Assembly (NCBI GenBank): GCA_014338405.1
Contig: JTDE01021564.1
Coordinates: 62,001-126,000 of the forward strand
DNA from: Paragonimus skrjabini miyazakii
Taxonomy: Eukaryota; Platyhelminthes; Trematoda; Plagiorchiida; Troglotrematidae
Direction of reading: 5' to 3'
DNA: 64,000 nt
Part shown: positions 47,428 to 60,189 of the stretch, one piece after another
Position numbering within the stretch: position 1 is the stretch's first letter
How the letters are laid out: each line of letters starts with the position of its first letter
Notes under the pieces: model-generated
The model's database searches: none
Told to the model about the DNA's origin: nothing
What the model saw: the letters and a program-made list of their open reading frames with translations, nothing else
Program-made: the position numbers and the translations under genes

Positions 47428-48107
47428 GTCGTAACCAGTCCGCCCCAGTAATAAAAACATCGTAACCGACTTCCACTGTTTTTCTGGTGATCGTTAAAAC
47501 CAGCCAATCACAGTAACTGAGCTTTACTTATAGGAGATTCAACAATACAGCCTATAAAGTGACCTGAGCTCTACAAAATCCCTGCATAGATGTGCCGACA
47601 GCGAAAACTATTAAGAATCTCATCGCTTTTTCTGCCGACTTCACAGACCGCAACAAACATATTGACTCCTTACTTAAAATTCGACGTCATATTTTTCTTT
47701 TTCCTGCGTCCGTTTATTTTGTTGGACGTGTTTGTTGGACATTCTACTGGAAACTTATTAATAATGCTTTGGTTGTTCAAGCATCTCTTCATGTGAAGTG
47801 GTCCCTAATTTGCTTTGTTGGTTGATTACGACATTTCAACAGCTCTGATAACTTTGCTCATAAGCTTATCCCCGTCCGTACCACGAACTAATAGAAGTGA
47901 GCGAACAACGTGCTCAAGTAATCCGCCAAATCACTGTTGAACGGAGCACGTTGGTACTTCTTAGTCACGTGTGTTGCCAGTTTAACGAAAGCAAAGATTG
48001 CGTGAGCTGAAAAGCCAATTAGTCAGCGGATAACCACACAAAGTTTTCACTCACATCACTTTATAAATCAGATTTTTACCAGTTACAGTGTTACAAGTTA
48101 AACAGTA

Positions 48108-48470
48108 CCCATAGATGCTCGTAATCTTCTCACTTCCATAGACCATTTGGTCAACCAGTTTCAATAAGACATTGTGTACTTGAGTTTTGTCCACCTCAAT
48201 GCCGGAACCGGGATATTAACTTCGACCCAAAAAAATACATTTGGTAACCGTGTTGACCACACCGGCAATGAATTCAAAACAAACACGACTGAGTTATCAT
48301 ATGCAAATGTTCAATCACATTCATTGTCCAGTTTTGACAAGAATATGCACTACTAATGAGCTCCAAAAGGAGCAAAACTGGAGTCTAGTACTACTTTTGG
48401 AAAGCCGTTGATTGCACATTCTATGCGAGCGCAAACTCCGCGATCAGATATGGATGAGGTTATACTTGAA
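48108..48470. mobile_element. RZ13: fold-back RZ element, old
   Basis: The minus-strand left arm (to about 48,322) and plus-strand right arm (to 48,470) join in the head region. The right hammerhead has a clean stem II (GCTCC/GGAGC) but CTAATGA for CTGATGA and CAAA for GAAA, so it is inactive by sequence. Confidence 0.8.
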
Positions 48471-48589
48471 ATTAACAAAACTTTCTCACTATTTATCTTA
48501 AACTACATTGATATTAACCGTTTCCGGTACTCAATCCCAGATGAGTCAACTTATCTGATTGTTCGCTGTTCGCAGTTGTGATTATTGTT

Positions 48590-48725
48590 TGGCTGTTACT
48601 GCCATTAATAGTAGTGCTACATTACTGTTGCTGTTTTGACTATGTTGTTGTTGCTGTGTTTTTGTTGTTATTGTTGATGATGTTGCAACAAAAAAAGCTG
48701 ATGATGATGATGATGATGATTTGGA
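48590..48725. repeat. Low-complexity TTG- and GAT-rich tract
   Basis: Imperfect TTG/TGT repeats lead into eight ATG/GAT triplets at about 48,699-48,720. Confidence 0.8.
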
Positions 48726-48799
48726 TAGCAATGATGAAAACAAACAATCATTCATCTTTACAAATTGAAGTTTCTAGGCAGGACGATCCAAGATTGTGA

Positions 48800-50530
48800 A
48801 AAATGCCCTCGTTTTAAAACAAGTTTCGATAAGTTAAGTTCATTACATTTAAGTTGTCAACCTTTACTCTATTCGAGACCGCTGTAAACTGCTACTGATT
48901 GTTGAGTTCATTGTACAAGAGGGAAGAAACCTCTAGTCTTGTGTTAAAATGTTCTTGAAGGCGAGTAAACGAAAATCGGCTGCGAATAAATAGACCTGTT
49001 TAAAAAGCTGCGGGATTGCAAGTATGTCTACAGGGAACATAAGCATTTAGTGTGGGAGTTGGTTAGGAATAGGGCTCAAAGGGTTTTAGTGCATTTTATA
49101 CGTCTGTGCTTCGATCACGTTGAGTCACATCTAGTCGGAATATATCAGTTGAGCGAATGCGTAGATGGTTCCCATGCGTGTGTATTGGTCTGAATGTGGA
49201 AAGTGGGTGCAAGACCGGTGACTGTGTGAGTACAACGTGACACAATGCACGGCTGAGATAATGCGACCAAATTTCGAGAAAGTTATGTCATACACCCCTA
49301 TCTGATGTCCACAGAAGTATAAGTGACCTCATACGCACCCCCAACTGTTTTACTGCGGCCATCTATTCCCAACAGTGTGACTATTCCCAACATCAGCGCA
49401 CATGTGTATATGCGGACAATGAGCACCATTCGGACCAAACTATGGAAGCTGCTTGACACGTGATGCACCAAGTGAGAGGGCGAGACATTGGTTACACCAA
49501 ACGCAGTCAACCGCCGGACCCATCCCTGGAAGCGATGCTGGAGACAACCTAACAGCAAATAATCTGAAATGCAAGATCCGCTCGCTCAGCTTTTGAAAAA
49601 TCAATAGGCGCACCTTCAGAATAGCACATGGTGATTCACTGGAGGGGATATATTGACGAACCGCGTAATTTTTACGGCCGGTGAAGTGGACCTAACCAGT
49701 GAACTCATCAAATGGACCACGTTAGCAGTAGAAGTTGATACGATGTACACTAATCAAAGATCAGCCGCTACTGACTCACGGTTCATTCGTTCGTCATAGG
49801 TTACTTTGAGAAAAACAGTGCTTGCTCTTCAACAGTTCCCCTGAAAAGAAACACTCACAGCGACCATCTTGCTTAGAAAAGGAGTAAACTATATAGAAAA
49901 GCTGTGATTTCATCGGCCTAACTTATATAGAGGCCACTTTTTAACGCTGACCATGACCGCTACTCTGGCCTGTTCCCTACGGTTTCCCACTTCGTCCCAA
50001 ATTTAATCACGTCGCTATCAAACCTGAAGATCGTAGTTTAAGTCCGGGACATTTAGAACCATGATGAACAAAATGACTAAAGTTCCTCTATAAGGGATAA
50101 ATATGCATTGGCTACTTCAGTAAGTTTGCCATTAATCAGTCTTTAGCTCAGTTGATTAGTCAATTCCATCTTTGTTCCTTCTGACTGTGTCTCGATGTGT
50201 AGTCTAATACGATTGACCAGCTGTCAGGATATACGAAGGAACGGGCAAGAAATAAAAAGAAGTACCAAAGTTTTGGAAAGAGAGAAGTAGCAGTTTGACG
50301 AATAATTGTTTTCGATAATACTGTCAAGCTAATATCTTAACGGAGATTTCATCAAAATGTGTCTTGAGACAAATTACAAAATCGATGAAGTGATTGGTAA
50401 CGGGTGACATTAAAAATGATCGGTAAGCTGCACATAAGTGGTTAGACCTGAACCACACGTTCACTGGACGTTAGATAATAACATTCAGGGTCAAGTGTTT
50501 CTGTGTAGCTAGAGTGATTATGACTAACCT
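48800..50530. other. No gene recognised
   Basis: Only short frames; the 86-codon minus frame at 49,298-49,558 has no family motif. No element copy was seen. Confidence 0.4.
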
Positions 50531-50740
50531 GTGGCTACGGAGGTTGAAAGGATTGAACAGAGCTTTTTGGAGAACACAAGTTCCAATCGACTTGACAGTC
50601 GCCAGAATGTGCTGACGGACTTTCCCAGATTGAGTGCTTGTAACTCTGTAGTCAATTCAGAAGGCATTGATGGTGTCGGTGAGATGTGCAACAGTGGCAC
50701 TATTAATTTAGTTATGAAGGCGTGTTCTGATCCAGACTAA
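50531..50740 (+). CDS. Candidate terminal exon, unknown protein
   Basis: The frame of about 69 codons has balanced, polar composition (ATEVERIEQSFLENTSSNRL, SVVNSEGIDGVGEMCNSG) and ends CSDPD-stop. A TGTTTCTGTGTAG acceptor lies upstream at about 50,510, but an in-frame stop at 50,523 requires a later, weaker acceptor. No family was recognised. It ends 68 bp before RZ14. Confidence 0.22.
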   Translation: MATEVERIEQSFLENTSSNRLDSRQNVLTDFPRLSACNSVVNSEGIDGVGEMCNSGTINLVMKACSDPD

Positions 50741-50807
50741 ATGACATTTATCCGCCTTGACAAGTGCCTCGTTGTACAATACCATAAAAACGACTATGCG
50801 AGTGTTA

Positions 50808-51060
50808 TTGATGAGTAGTCGGTGATTTGATTTTTGTTGCCTTCATATCCAAATAGACCTTCCAGACGATCTGTTTCGAAAAGAAGCATAAGACTTGAGT
50901 TTCACTCTTGTTAGAGCCCGTCAATAAGTCATAATCTTGCCCCAGCCGGGATTAAAGCTCCAGCCACGCGTTTTTGAGGCAACCGTATTGGCCAATATGC
51001 AATTGACCTCACATTAGGTAGGACCGACCGACCCTATATGAAAACTCATTCGTTTTCGCC
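50808..51060 (-). mobile_element. RZ14: single-arm RZ copy, minus strand
   Basis: It starts at the family tail end (GATGAGTAGTCGGTGATTTG) and continues through an eroded hammerhead of the AACAAGAG subtype and a head with box A mutated (complement CCAATATGCAA), ending in the upstream block. Confidence 0.8.
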
Positions 51061-53575
51061 GCAGTATCCCTCTCAAACGAAAATTTTATTACAGCCACCT
51101 TCCTTTTAAAGGTGATCGTTATCTTATGCGAAATTTTAGCCATCATATTCAAACTGATATGTTGTCCGGGATCATCATCTCTTCTCAAAAGCTTCTGTTT
51201 TTCCGATATGCCACACTCGAACCATTCATGTGCAGTTACAATGTATATAAACTAGTGGTTGCGCCTTCATGTATCAGTCAATTTTTCTGTTCCCTAGATG
51301 TTATCTTCATAGGAACGAACGCTCTTATTTCAGGTTCACAAGTTGTCCATCTTACTGCTTTGCTTTGCTAACCATCCAGTTTACTTTACCTGCCGATATC
51401 GAACTATTTCTCAGTGGTTGACTGACTTGTAGACAAACGATACACGAAGACATTCAAACCAAAACAGGGAGTTAAATTCTACTCGTACTAATGACAAAGT
51501 GATCATTAATTAATTAATATAGAACTCAAATGTGAGCAATCCGACCAAACTAGTCAATAAATGTACAACAGTGTAATTGACTGCCAGTTGCGTGACAAAA
51601 TGTTGGAGCCTACGGCAAAGAATCTACCAACAATAAACCCACGGTCAAAATGCACATATGAATGAAAATATCTCAAGTTGCAAAACCCCAGTTTTAGTTA
51701 TCAGCCAATAGAGAAACAGTCAGTCGGTCAACAAGATGATACGTTAGAAAGCGGTGTGTCCAGCATGTGTGGTCTGAGGTAGTACAATAATATAAACAAA
51801 AGTGCAGGTCATCTGGCACACTGTCGCAGTAAACTGGACAAATAACACAAGTGGGTCCAAGAAGAACATTGAGGAGATTAATAGAGCTTGGTCCGTGACT
51901 GAACAGGCATGAAAATTGACCAGGTCAAAAAAGGATGATGTTTGGTCGATCAACCCGAACACCGGCTCATCGTAGCTTTGGAGAGATTTCACTCTGAACT
52001 GGATAGTTCACACACACTACCGGTTACCATATTTGGTTAATTAACCTTGATTATTCATTGTGACGCGAGTTAACACGAATATCAAAAGCCTGTAATTTAT
52101 TAACTACTACGTGAAGAAACAGACGCTTACGATGAACGTGTAAAGTTGATTTCCAAACTAGTCTGACAGTAAAAACACGGTGATATTCTGACAAAAAACC
52201 AGATCAATTATGATATCCGCTAGATTATTGTGACAGAATATAATAGCACAAGCGGTTATTAATAGGGATCGTGCACAGACGGTCAACTGATGTGTTTCGC
52301 CTTGTCATTGGTCTCCAGCTAGCCATGTCGAGACGACTCATGAGTGCACGTGAGGAACCACGACAATACGAATGTATGGTGCATTAATCCGAATGAAGAT
52401 GAAGGTAATTACGTGCGCGGAGGAGGGTGTGATCAGTCGTACGATTTTAGCTAAGGTCACCTGTGATATGTTGCATTCAGCTTCCCACGTGTCTGACCGA
52501 ATTTGCTCAGTAGCAACCATACAAAAGAAGTTATGTTTATAAGCTTAAACGAGTAGTAAACAGAGAAGGGTGTATTTTCATCAATACTATGGACGAAATT
52601 GTTGACGGTATGTTAAGTTAACCTGGGTCATTTTAATAGACAACGTGCACAGACGTCAGGTCTGCACAGATTACCTAAGATCTGGTCCAAGATTGTATAA
52701 TTTAAAAGGAAGGTGCACAGTTTGATAACCGACTGGGAAAGGTCCTTGTTACTTTCACCTGCTTCGATATTATTTCATAATGTGAAACTGGAGTCCAACA
52801 TTAATTACGGTTTGGGTTGTAATGTTTCTCGGTTTTATACAATAGATGACTCAAGTAACTACACATTGCCCCAGTTTTTCATCCATTGGTCATCAAAACA
52901 ACAGCAGTTCGCATTGGTCGAGGGGCTTGATATAGTTTTCTGTGTTTCACACTGTATGGTTTGACAGCCGAATCCACTTATTTTTAGGGAGGAATTTGCT
53001 TTTTCAAGCTGTGCATTTTTACTAGCCGCGTCAGTTTCCTCCCCCCCTCTTCCAGCAAAACTACGAAATATCACATATGACCTTGAAGGTTTAGTGGAAA
53101 CAATCCAACACTATATACCTACAATTTACTGCATTTTTGTGTGTCCGAATGTAAGGGATAGCAACAAAAACAGAGAAAACCAGTAAAATTTATTCGACTT
53201 AATTACCAAGTGATATGCGTGAGTTACAAAAAGATACGTATATTTACTACTACAGTGTGGTAATGAGCAATTTGAAATTAAGTGAGTGTGATCAACAAAC
53301 TGACTTGACTTATCGTGCGTACTAGAAACGTTTAGGCATTCGGTATTTGTATATATTATTTTTTAGACTATTCATGGAAGTTTTACAATAGCTCACCATT
53401 TCAGCCTTTCAAACCGTAAGGTTGGCAAATCACAATGGACTTTCTAATATTCATTTCATTTTCGTGTTGTTGCTGAAATTTGATTTGGAATTTGGTCGTT
53501 TATTTCTCGTCTTTTGAGTGGATAAGTCATTGCTTCCAGTCTTTGCAAAATGAGCTAAACTGGAATATCAATCCT
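51061..53575. other. No gene recognised
   Basis: Short frames only, several open on both strands (for example 52,713-53,074). No element copy was recognised. Confidence 0.4.
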
Positions 53576-53579
53576 TTCA

Positions 53580-53775
53580 GAGATATTCACTATTGCTGCT
53601 GCATGCCATAATCATCACTCAGTATAAACCACAGGTTCTCGTGAGCCAATTCTATTGGCCACGTGTCATTGGCCTCATATGTGACATGTCTAAACTTACA
53701 GGCATACTCGTTAAGTTTACTCTAAATTCTCATACAGAGATGGCCTACAAACGTCACCGTAACTGTAACAATTAG
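53580..53775 (+). pseudogene. Possible Ty3/gypsy integrase zinc-domain remnant
   Basis: The frame reads LLHAIIITQYKPQVLVSQFY followed by WPRVIGLICDMSKLTG. The FYWPRV segment and the hydrophobic pattern around it match the integrase HHCC region, where a Lys-Thr helix is followed by FYWPxM and two Cys of the zinc site. Here the expected His and the second Cys pair are not conserved, and the fragment is about 60 codons. It could be a decayed retrotransposon piece or chance similarity. Confidence 0.3.
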
Positions 53776-56000
53776 TCTCGCAAGTAGAAGATCTCGATCA
53801 GTTTACATGCACTACTTTTACTGAGAGCGCCGTACAATATGGTCGATCATTGATAAGCTGTCGGGTGTTTCGTTCGTTATAATGTCATTGTATCCTTTTT
53901 TGGGTCTACAAGATTCCCAGAACATTACTTATAAGGGAATAGGATTGGTTAGTTTCCTGCAAGAATTCAACCACTCTAAATATGATGTCAAGGAGACAGT
54001 AGTCAACACGGTTGTCATCTATGAACATGAATACGAAAGTTCAGATACTTTTAGAATCAATGGTATTCATCATTTATGGGTTTTACCGAAAGCGACACTA
54101 ATACTTTTTGTTGAAATGAGTTAACTAAAAGTTTGCTTGAACTCGGTTATGATTTCTTATTACTCAGATTTCCCGTTTCATCATTATTAGTTTCATCGCC
54201 ATCGTTTCAAATCATGTTTTATTGCTGTCATCAACCCCAAGGCATCTGTTGTCAGTCTGACTGGCTCTTCCCACAAGAAGTCGGACCACAAAAGATGGTC
54301 CGTCTGAATATGCTTCCCTCAAAGTATGGCAGACAGCTTGTACCGGACTGGCTTACTCCTATCCCAGTAGGCAGGCACTTTCTTCACGTTTTGTCAACAA
54401 CGGTGTTCTTGTTAAGATCCATCCCATACGATTGGGTCACATCCCATCGCTCCTAGTCATACGCATCGAAAGTGAAATTCGTGCGACTGAAAACATCATG
54501 TGATTTGTACATCACCTGAAGTAAAAAACTTACAATAACATTTTTTTAGCCCTTTCAAGAATACAACGTGCTACATTTGATCAATTTATTGCATTGTGAT
54601 TCCACATGTTCCGTATCCTGGGCATGAGAAGTCTGTGAGACTCTACTACTAATGTGAGTATTCCGTTTCTCAAACGATTGGGATAAGCTGCACAATTCCA
54701 CTTCCTATCGCAGAATGTAACCTCGGATCGATTACTTGTTGGTTTATTCGTTTGAAATTAAGGAGGTAAACGTAAACTCTCCTCCTTATACATATCGTGT
54801 TGAACTTGATCGAAAAACTAAATCTGGTTCACCATTTTGCATTTTTTGTCATGTCAGGCTTGATTTACCTGTCACTTTCAAATTTCTTGAAGCGTAATTT
54901 CTCCATCAATGTCTAATACCGAACACGTATATTTTGAATACAACAGTACTATACTATCAACAGTACAATCCACTAACCATCCTCTGAACCACATACTATT
55001 TCGAAATGATCATCACAGTTGTTTTATATGCCCAAACAACACCTGTACTACACCTGTAGCCAAAAGTTACGCGATCTCCTGTCTGCGACTGATTAGCACC
55101 TGCTCAACAGTTGAAAAACTTCACTTTGACTGTAGTCAAGTAATGGCAAACAGATGTATCTTCTCTAATATTCGTTTGTGTCAACTTGATGACCTTCGTC
55201 AACTTGACTTTGTGTCATTTGATTTGGTTACACAGTGGTTCTCTAGTTAGCAAATATTCCTTCACCCAGCCTAATCCGACTAGACGACTTTGATGAGTTT
55301 TCTCGGCCAGCCAGGTATGTGGTGGTCCATCACTAGACTTGCTATGAATGTAACAAATTATTAAGGCACTTTTTAAGGTGAACGACTAATCAGTTAACTT
55401 ATTTCAACTGATATGGCTGGGGTACACCATAGTGTTCCCTACTGACGCCTTTACTGGTTAGTCTCAACACTAGAAAAAATGGTATTTATCAGATAGTAAA
55501 ATTTCATAGTTTAAACTAAGTATTGCTTGGCCTAGGTCATCATGGTGATTTAGCAACTTCATCCATAACAGCAATTATTCCAGATTTTTTTGAATATCGA
55601 TAGATTTTAGGGTAGTCTGTTTTGCTTTCTCAGAGTTGATTAGTTCATCATGCTTCTGTCCTGTCATTGCTTATCTTCAGAATTAGAAGCGTTGGTGTGT
55701 CTTCCCAGGGTTCAGTAAACCACAATAAACATGGAAATAGTTACCAAGCCAGAACTGAGTGATCCAAACACAATGTGAATGTAATGTTATTTGGGTCTTA
55801 TGGACTTGATAAATGTGATACAGAGTCACTTGTTCTATTGGCGATAAAATTAGTGCCTGAACAAAAATCTTCTTTACACAGAGAATAGGGTTTTGTAGCC
55901 AGATTCCGCTTATCACCACTGCACCAAACTCGGTCCCACGCCATATACCGAATTATATTTGAAACAGTTTAAGACAACGGCGGTCAGAGCACGTTATTGA
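53776..56000. other. No gene recognised
   Basis: Plus frames at 54,133-54,456 and 54,909-55,250 (107-113 codons) have no family motif or good splice pair and fall within chance expectation. Confidence 0.4.
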
Positions 56001-56010
56001 AATGCACGTG

Positions 56011-56750
56011 AAATTCTGACACTCGTCCAGATAAAGGCCCTAAGAAACTTACAAAATGACAGTAGTATCTTGCTTACTAAACCTGATAAATGAGCGGGGA
56101 TAATTCCGTTAGATAAGCAAGTTTATCTAGACAAGATGAATGAGTTACTTAGTTAAGATACCACAACGCGAAGAATGGAGATCGAAAAAGACAAGAAGCC
56201 TGTCGACGAGAGAAACTCTGGAGAAAATTGGTTAGAATAGTAAGTTAGTGCCCCACTGGATGCAATACATTGAATGAGTACTACCAAAACTTTATGGATT
56301 AGTCACAATTCTGAAAAGACTGCTTACTGCTAAGTCCGATTTTGGATATGCTTAGTTCGGTACATCATGCTGGCGAAATGGTTAGTTCGACTGTTGAAAC
56401 CAATTGGTAACAGATTAGTTTCAGGGAGCCTCGAAGATAAGTTCTACATCAGACAGGTTATTGAAGTTACAGAAGGTCCAAATTTTGCAGGTAAAAGACT
56501 GCTACAGTTAAGTCTTTGTGTCCTGGTTACAAACATACCGTTGAGAGAAGTTGTTGATTTTCTGATTGATTACATAATTTTGAATGGGATGATTCTTGAA
56601 TTATCGGGTGAATGCCCAAAGAAGCTACTGTTAAGACTTACGCAGGATACACAATTTCAGTTTCACGGAAAAGATATATTGTCCAATTGATTGGACCACA
56701 ATGTGCTTTATCGCTAGGCCCTTTGTCGACTGACATAATCTTAGGCTGAT
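56011..56750 (+). pseudogene. Penelope-like element reverse transcriptase pseudogene
   Basis: Conserved Penelope-like segments appear in order. ALRNLQNDSSILLTKPDK is the usual 'L..L..D..I.L.KPDKG' entry motif, followed by LDKQVYLDKMNELL. LAKWLVRLLKPIGNRL is the 'AKWL..LL.P' segment. Next comes LVTNIPLREVVDFLIDYI (56,526 on; usual SLFTNIPL). LLLRLTQDTQFQFHGK matches the 'L..C...VQF.FNG' segment. Finally ALSLGPLSTDIIL lies in a shifted frame (usual GSPLGPLLADIFL). The Asp expected before the TNIP motif is absent, and there are several stops and at least one frameshift. The catalytic YxDD region and endonuclease were not found. It is a dead, 5'-truncated copy. Confidence 0.85.
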
Positions 56751-56799
56751 TGATCAGATTAAAAATGATCTGACTGGTTGAACAACATGACGTACACAT

Positions 56800-58600
56800 A
56801 CGCATTTCATATCACATATGTAACATTGACGCCGAGTCTCTGATATGGTAGCTAACTCGGCTATAAAAAAAACAAACCACTAGAAAGGAAACGTGACGGG
56901 ACGTAAGACTAAATTTTCTTGACAATGTGTTATTGAAACGTCTAAATTGACTGATTCAAAGAGGTTTACGTAAAAATAGGACATGGTATGAACAGCAAAT
57001 ACGTTTCCTTAGTTTTCTGCCAAAGAAGCAGAAACGGAACGTGCCAAACTGTCTATTGTGGCAAATCTATAAAATACATCCTGAGGACGTGCTAGACAAA
57101 TAGCCCAAGCTTTTGTGAAACGTTTTACAAATTCCGACAAATTCTTAGCTCAAAATATACAACGATCGCGAATCCTCTGTCAGGTATAACATGATCTATA
57201 ACAACAACCCTCTGGAAAAGATGAACTCACTCGTGTATGGATTACTTGCACTGTTCTGAGGATGACTTCATACTGAACAGCTATGACTGTCGTTCACTTG
57301 TGGACCGATCGTGCATCTCTAGCCCGAAGATTCAGTGCCCGGTAGTGCTACTTCATCTTGAATTCACCCTTTTTCCTGTTCCTGAGGAGCAAGTTATATC
57401 GGTTGCACGACAATGCGCTTGTCGGAGAAGATACGGGAATGCCATTCTACTTGGTTGACAACCAAAGAACGACGAAAGATCTCCAGTGAAATGTTGGCCC
57501 ACCTAGTCGACTGAAGTCACAGTCAACGTGGGAATCGTATTCAAGCTTATTAACCACGTCACATGAGAAGCATGAACTGCTGCATTTTAGCGGGTGCAAA
57601 GGCAATCATAATACATAACACTAAATTCACACTGTATTGGAGACCACTTTATCTTGGCTTGACAACTATTTTCTTCTCTACTGCACTGTATTTGGCCCCA
57701 GAATGACATGCTAAAAACGAGCCTGTTCATCACGTTTTGACTTCTGACTAACTTTCATGGTACACTTAAACAGTCGAAACAAACCTAATTTCAGATGCAT
57801 GTCCAAAAGTACTTGATTCTTGCTAGCGGATCTAGAAGCTTTATCTCGCATTTGAAACTTACACTTCAATCAGACGGACTCGTATTGTATAGGTTGGAAA
57901 CTTTAGTAAATAACGCGTACGTTTTCGATTTATTACTGACGATTCTCACGAATGTTTACTTAGTCATAGTGGTACCAAAATAAGGGAACAGTCCATGAAG
58001 ATCATTCTTTAGAGAACAATTCATAGAGAAGCGCTGTGAGTCCTTTAGTCCGTAACTAAATCGGTACAGGTATGATGCGGTCGAACTCAGTAAATTAATG
58101 ATTTCTCAATGAATTTGAAAAGAAATGACCCAACGTAAGCTAGTGAGAAAAATTTTGAACAAAAAATGCAATTGTCACTTCGTTTCAGGGCTCCTCAAAA
58201 CCAGCGCATACACACACACACACGGTCCACCCGTAGTTTTCCTCAATATTTTACAGAAAGATAACAAACTCCTGAGAGAATTCATAGAATTTTCCGCTCA
58301 CTACGGAGGCAGCATTATTACTTACGTATATTGTATAGCGTGCAAGAGGTTTGTTGACAAAATCCTTGAAAGTGAAAGTCCTCCACCACTCCAAGACATA
58401 CCCCAATATTCATCGAATCCTGTTACACCGACAAATTGTCCAACACAACTTTCCCTCAGCCATCACTGAGACGGAAAGGCATAAGCAGACATCTCTCTAT
58501 TGTAACAGCCTCCGATCCTATGTAACAAGGCTGTTAAACAGGTCTCTGCATGCTTGTACTAAAGAGTCAGCCCTTATCTAATTAGAAATTTCTCAACAGT
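56800..58600. other. No secure gene; possible Penelope 3' remnant
   Basis: 56,800-57,470 may continue the Penelope element (basic, Lys/Arg/Gln-rich frames), but no GIY-YIG motif could be found. A plus frame at 58,189-58,469 follows a good CGTTTCAG acceptor without a recognised family. A short (CA)n tract lies at 58,208-58,223. Confidence 0.3.
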
Positions 58601-58607
58601 TCCGTAA

Positions 58608-58985
58608 ACTGGTGAGTAGTGAAAGATTTTGGTTTGTGGTGATGATGACTGTCATATTTACACAGACTTTTTAGCCAGCCCCTTCGGAAAACGTACTAGA
58701 CTCTAGTTCAGTTCTTGTTAAAGCTGGTCAGTAGTACGTATTCTTACCACGACCGGAAACTGGATCCCGGCCACGCTTTCGTGAGGCGACCGTGTTGACC
58801 ATTGCACCGATGGCTTCCGATAAGCCATGACTGAATTATCATATGCAAACACTCAGTCACATTCGCTTGTGAGTGGTGATCATATTGTCGAATCACCTTG
58901 AGTTGAAAAACACAGTAACTGTCCTGACCTGAAAGTTTAAATCTCAGAAAGCATAAGGCCTGGTGAACGATATTTTGCTTTCATC
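58608..58985 (-). mobile_element. RZ15: single-arm RZ copy, minus strand
   Basis: It extends from the tail (GTGAGTAGTGAAAGATTTTG) through a degenerate hammerhead (about 58,695-58,740; AACAAGAAC stem II type) and head, past the upstream block, to the unit's 5' region (GGTGAACGATATTTTGCTTT). It is nearly a full unit length without an inverted arm and lies upstream of the nicotinic-receptor exon. Confidence 0.8.
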
Positions 58986-59424
58986 TAAACCGTTGTGTCA
59001 CATCCCGTAAATCCAAAAGACAGTCAGCAAATTATCCTCTGTATTGTGAGTACTAGACTATATCATTGTTGTGCCCTTGATATAGAAGACGGATACAGTT
59101 AAGTAAGCAGTATTACTATGTTATAGCAAAGAAAAGTCTATGGTAAGAACTGCAGGCAGCAGCAAGTAGACGGCAGATTGTACATCTACAAGCAAGTGTT
59201 AGCAGGCTAAAGATTACTTGTCCAATCAGGACAGTTACGTGACCTAATCCAAACAGACAAAGGCAAGAGAAAGGTTGAGGGTACACTGGCGCCGTGCCCT
59301 GACTGATGAATCATACAAATGGGCTGGCAGCACAGTCACACGCTGTCTGCGTGCAGGCTCTTGGCAGAAAAAAACTAACCTCTTCTCTTCTGTGTATTCG
59401 GGCAATAGATTGACTGGACCGGGT

Positions 59425-59445
59425 CCGGCAACACTGAGTTGCCGG
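59425..59445. repeat. 8-bp GC-rich hairpin
   Basis: CCGGCAAC, ACTGA, GTTGCCGG: perfect 8-bp stem with a 5-nt loop, within the intron-like region 5' of the receptor exon. Confidence 0.7.
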
Positions 59446-59810
59446 GGCACTCAGCTGCCTTTGTCATGCATAGTACGTCACCGGCATCGTTGTTTGTAAA
59501 GGACGAACAGCTTTCAGGGCGTTCTCTATTGCACTTGTTTAAGTGCACGTGCTTTGTCTTTGTACTCTGCTCGATAAATGCATTTCGTCAGTCCTGTCTG
59601 ACCAGAATAGTCGGCAGTATTGATATCTATTTACTATTGGTTACGACTGAAAGATTGTTAACGTGTGTTCTCGATAAACTGCGCACTAAGATGTCAGCGA
59701 ATGAATCATTGAATATACGTATTCATGACTCACAGGCCACAAGAAAACTAGCCTGATTTGATTCGTTTCTCCGTTTCCCTGCTTTTTTGAACCTAACCCA
59801 AATCGTTCAG

Positions 59811-59920
59811 AGTTGGGACGATTATCATTTCAAGTGGGATCCGAAAGACTTCGGGAATGTGTCAGTCCTCAATCTGCCTTACACTGCTGTGTGGAGACCG
59901 GATATTTTGTTGTACAATTG
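59811..59920 (+). CDS. Nicotinic acetylcholine receptor subunit, internal exon
   Basis: The 110-nt exon lies between a pyrimidine-rich acceptor (TTTCTCCGTTTCCCTGCTTT ... GTTCAG) and a consensus donor GTAAGT. It encodes SWDDYHFKWDPKDFG, then NVSVLNLPYTAV, then WRPDILLYN, with two bases left over. This is the N-terminal ligand-binding domain of a Cys-loop receptor. The first Trp corresponds to the loop D Trp of the complementary face, and the Tyr of LYN to the loop A aromatic residue. Length (110 nt) and end phase match the exon 4 known from vertebrate nicotinic subunits, which supports a real exon. An NVS glycosylation sequon is present. Neighbouring exons (Cys-loop, transmembrane segments) were not found, so introns are long and subunit type (alpha or non-alpha) cannot be set. 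The product would be a pentameric ligand-gated ion channel subunit in the plasma membrane. Confidence 0.93.
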
Positions 59921-60189
59921 GTAAGTATTTGTGTATGAATTATGCTATTTGGTGTCCGATTTGCTTTACACCGTGAAACTCATTAAAATAAGTCATGACG
60001 AACATAAACCACAAGCATTTGATAAAACATGTTGCCAATTTAACACCTCTTCAGAAGGGAAAACTAAACCAGTTTGCCATATTCCTTGATAAATTGGAGA
60101 TTCCACGATTGGAAGTGACAGGATGATCAGGCAACCTGAGTAGTACTTTCAAGTGGTTATAGATGGATGCATACGCAATGAGCTCGTGC

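Noticed and set aside
56900..57480. Possible Penelope linker and endonuclease part
   Set aside because: Basic frames only; no GIY-YIG or Cys pattern could be identified.
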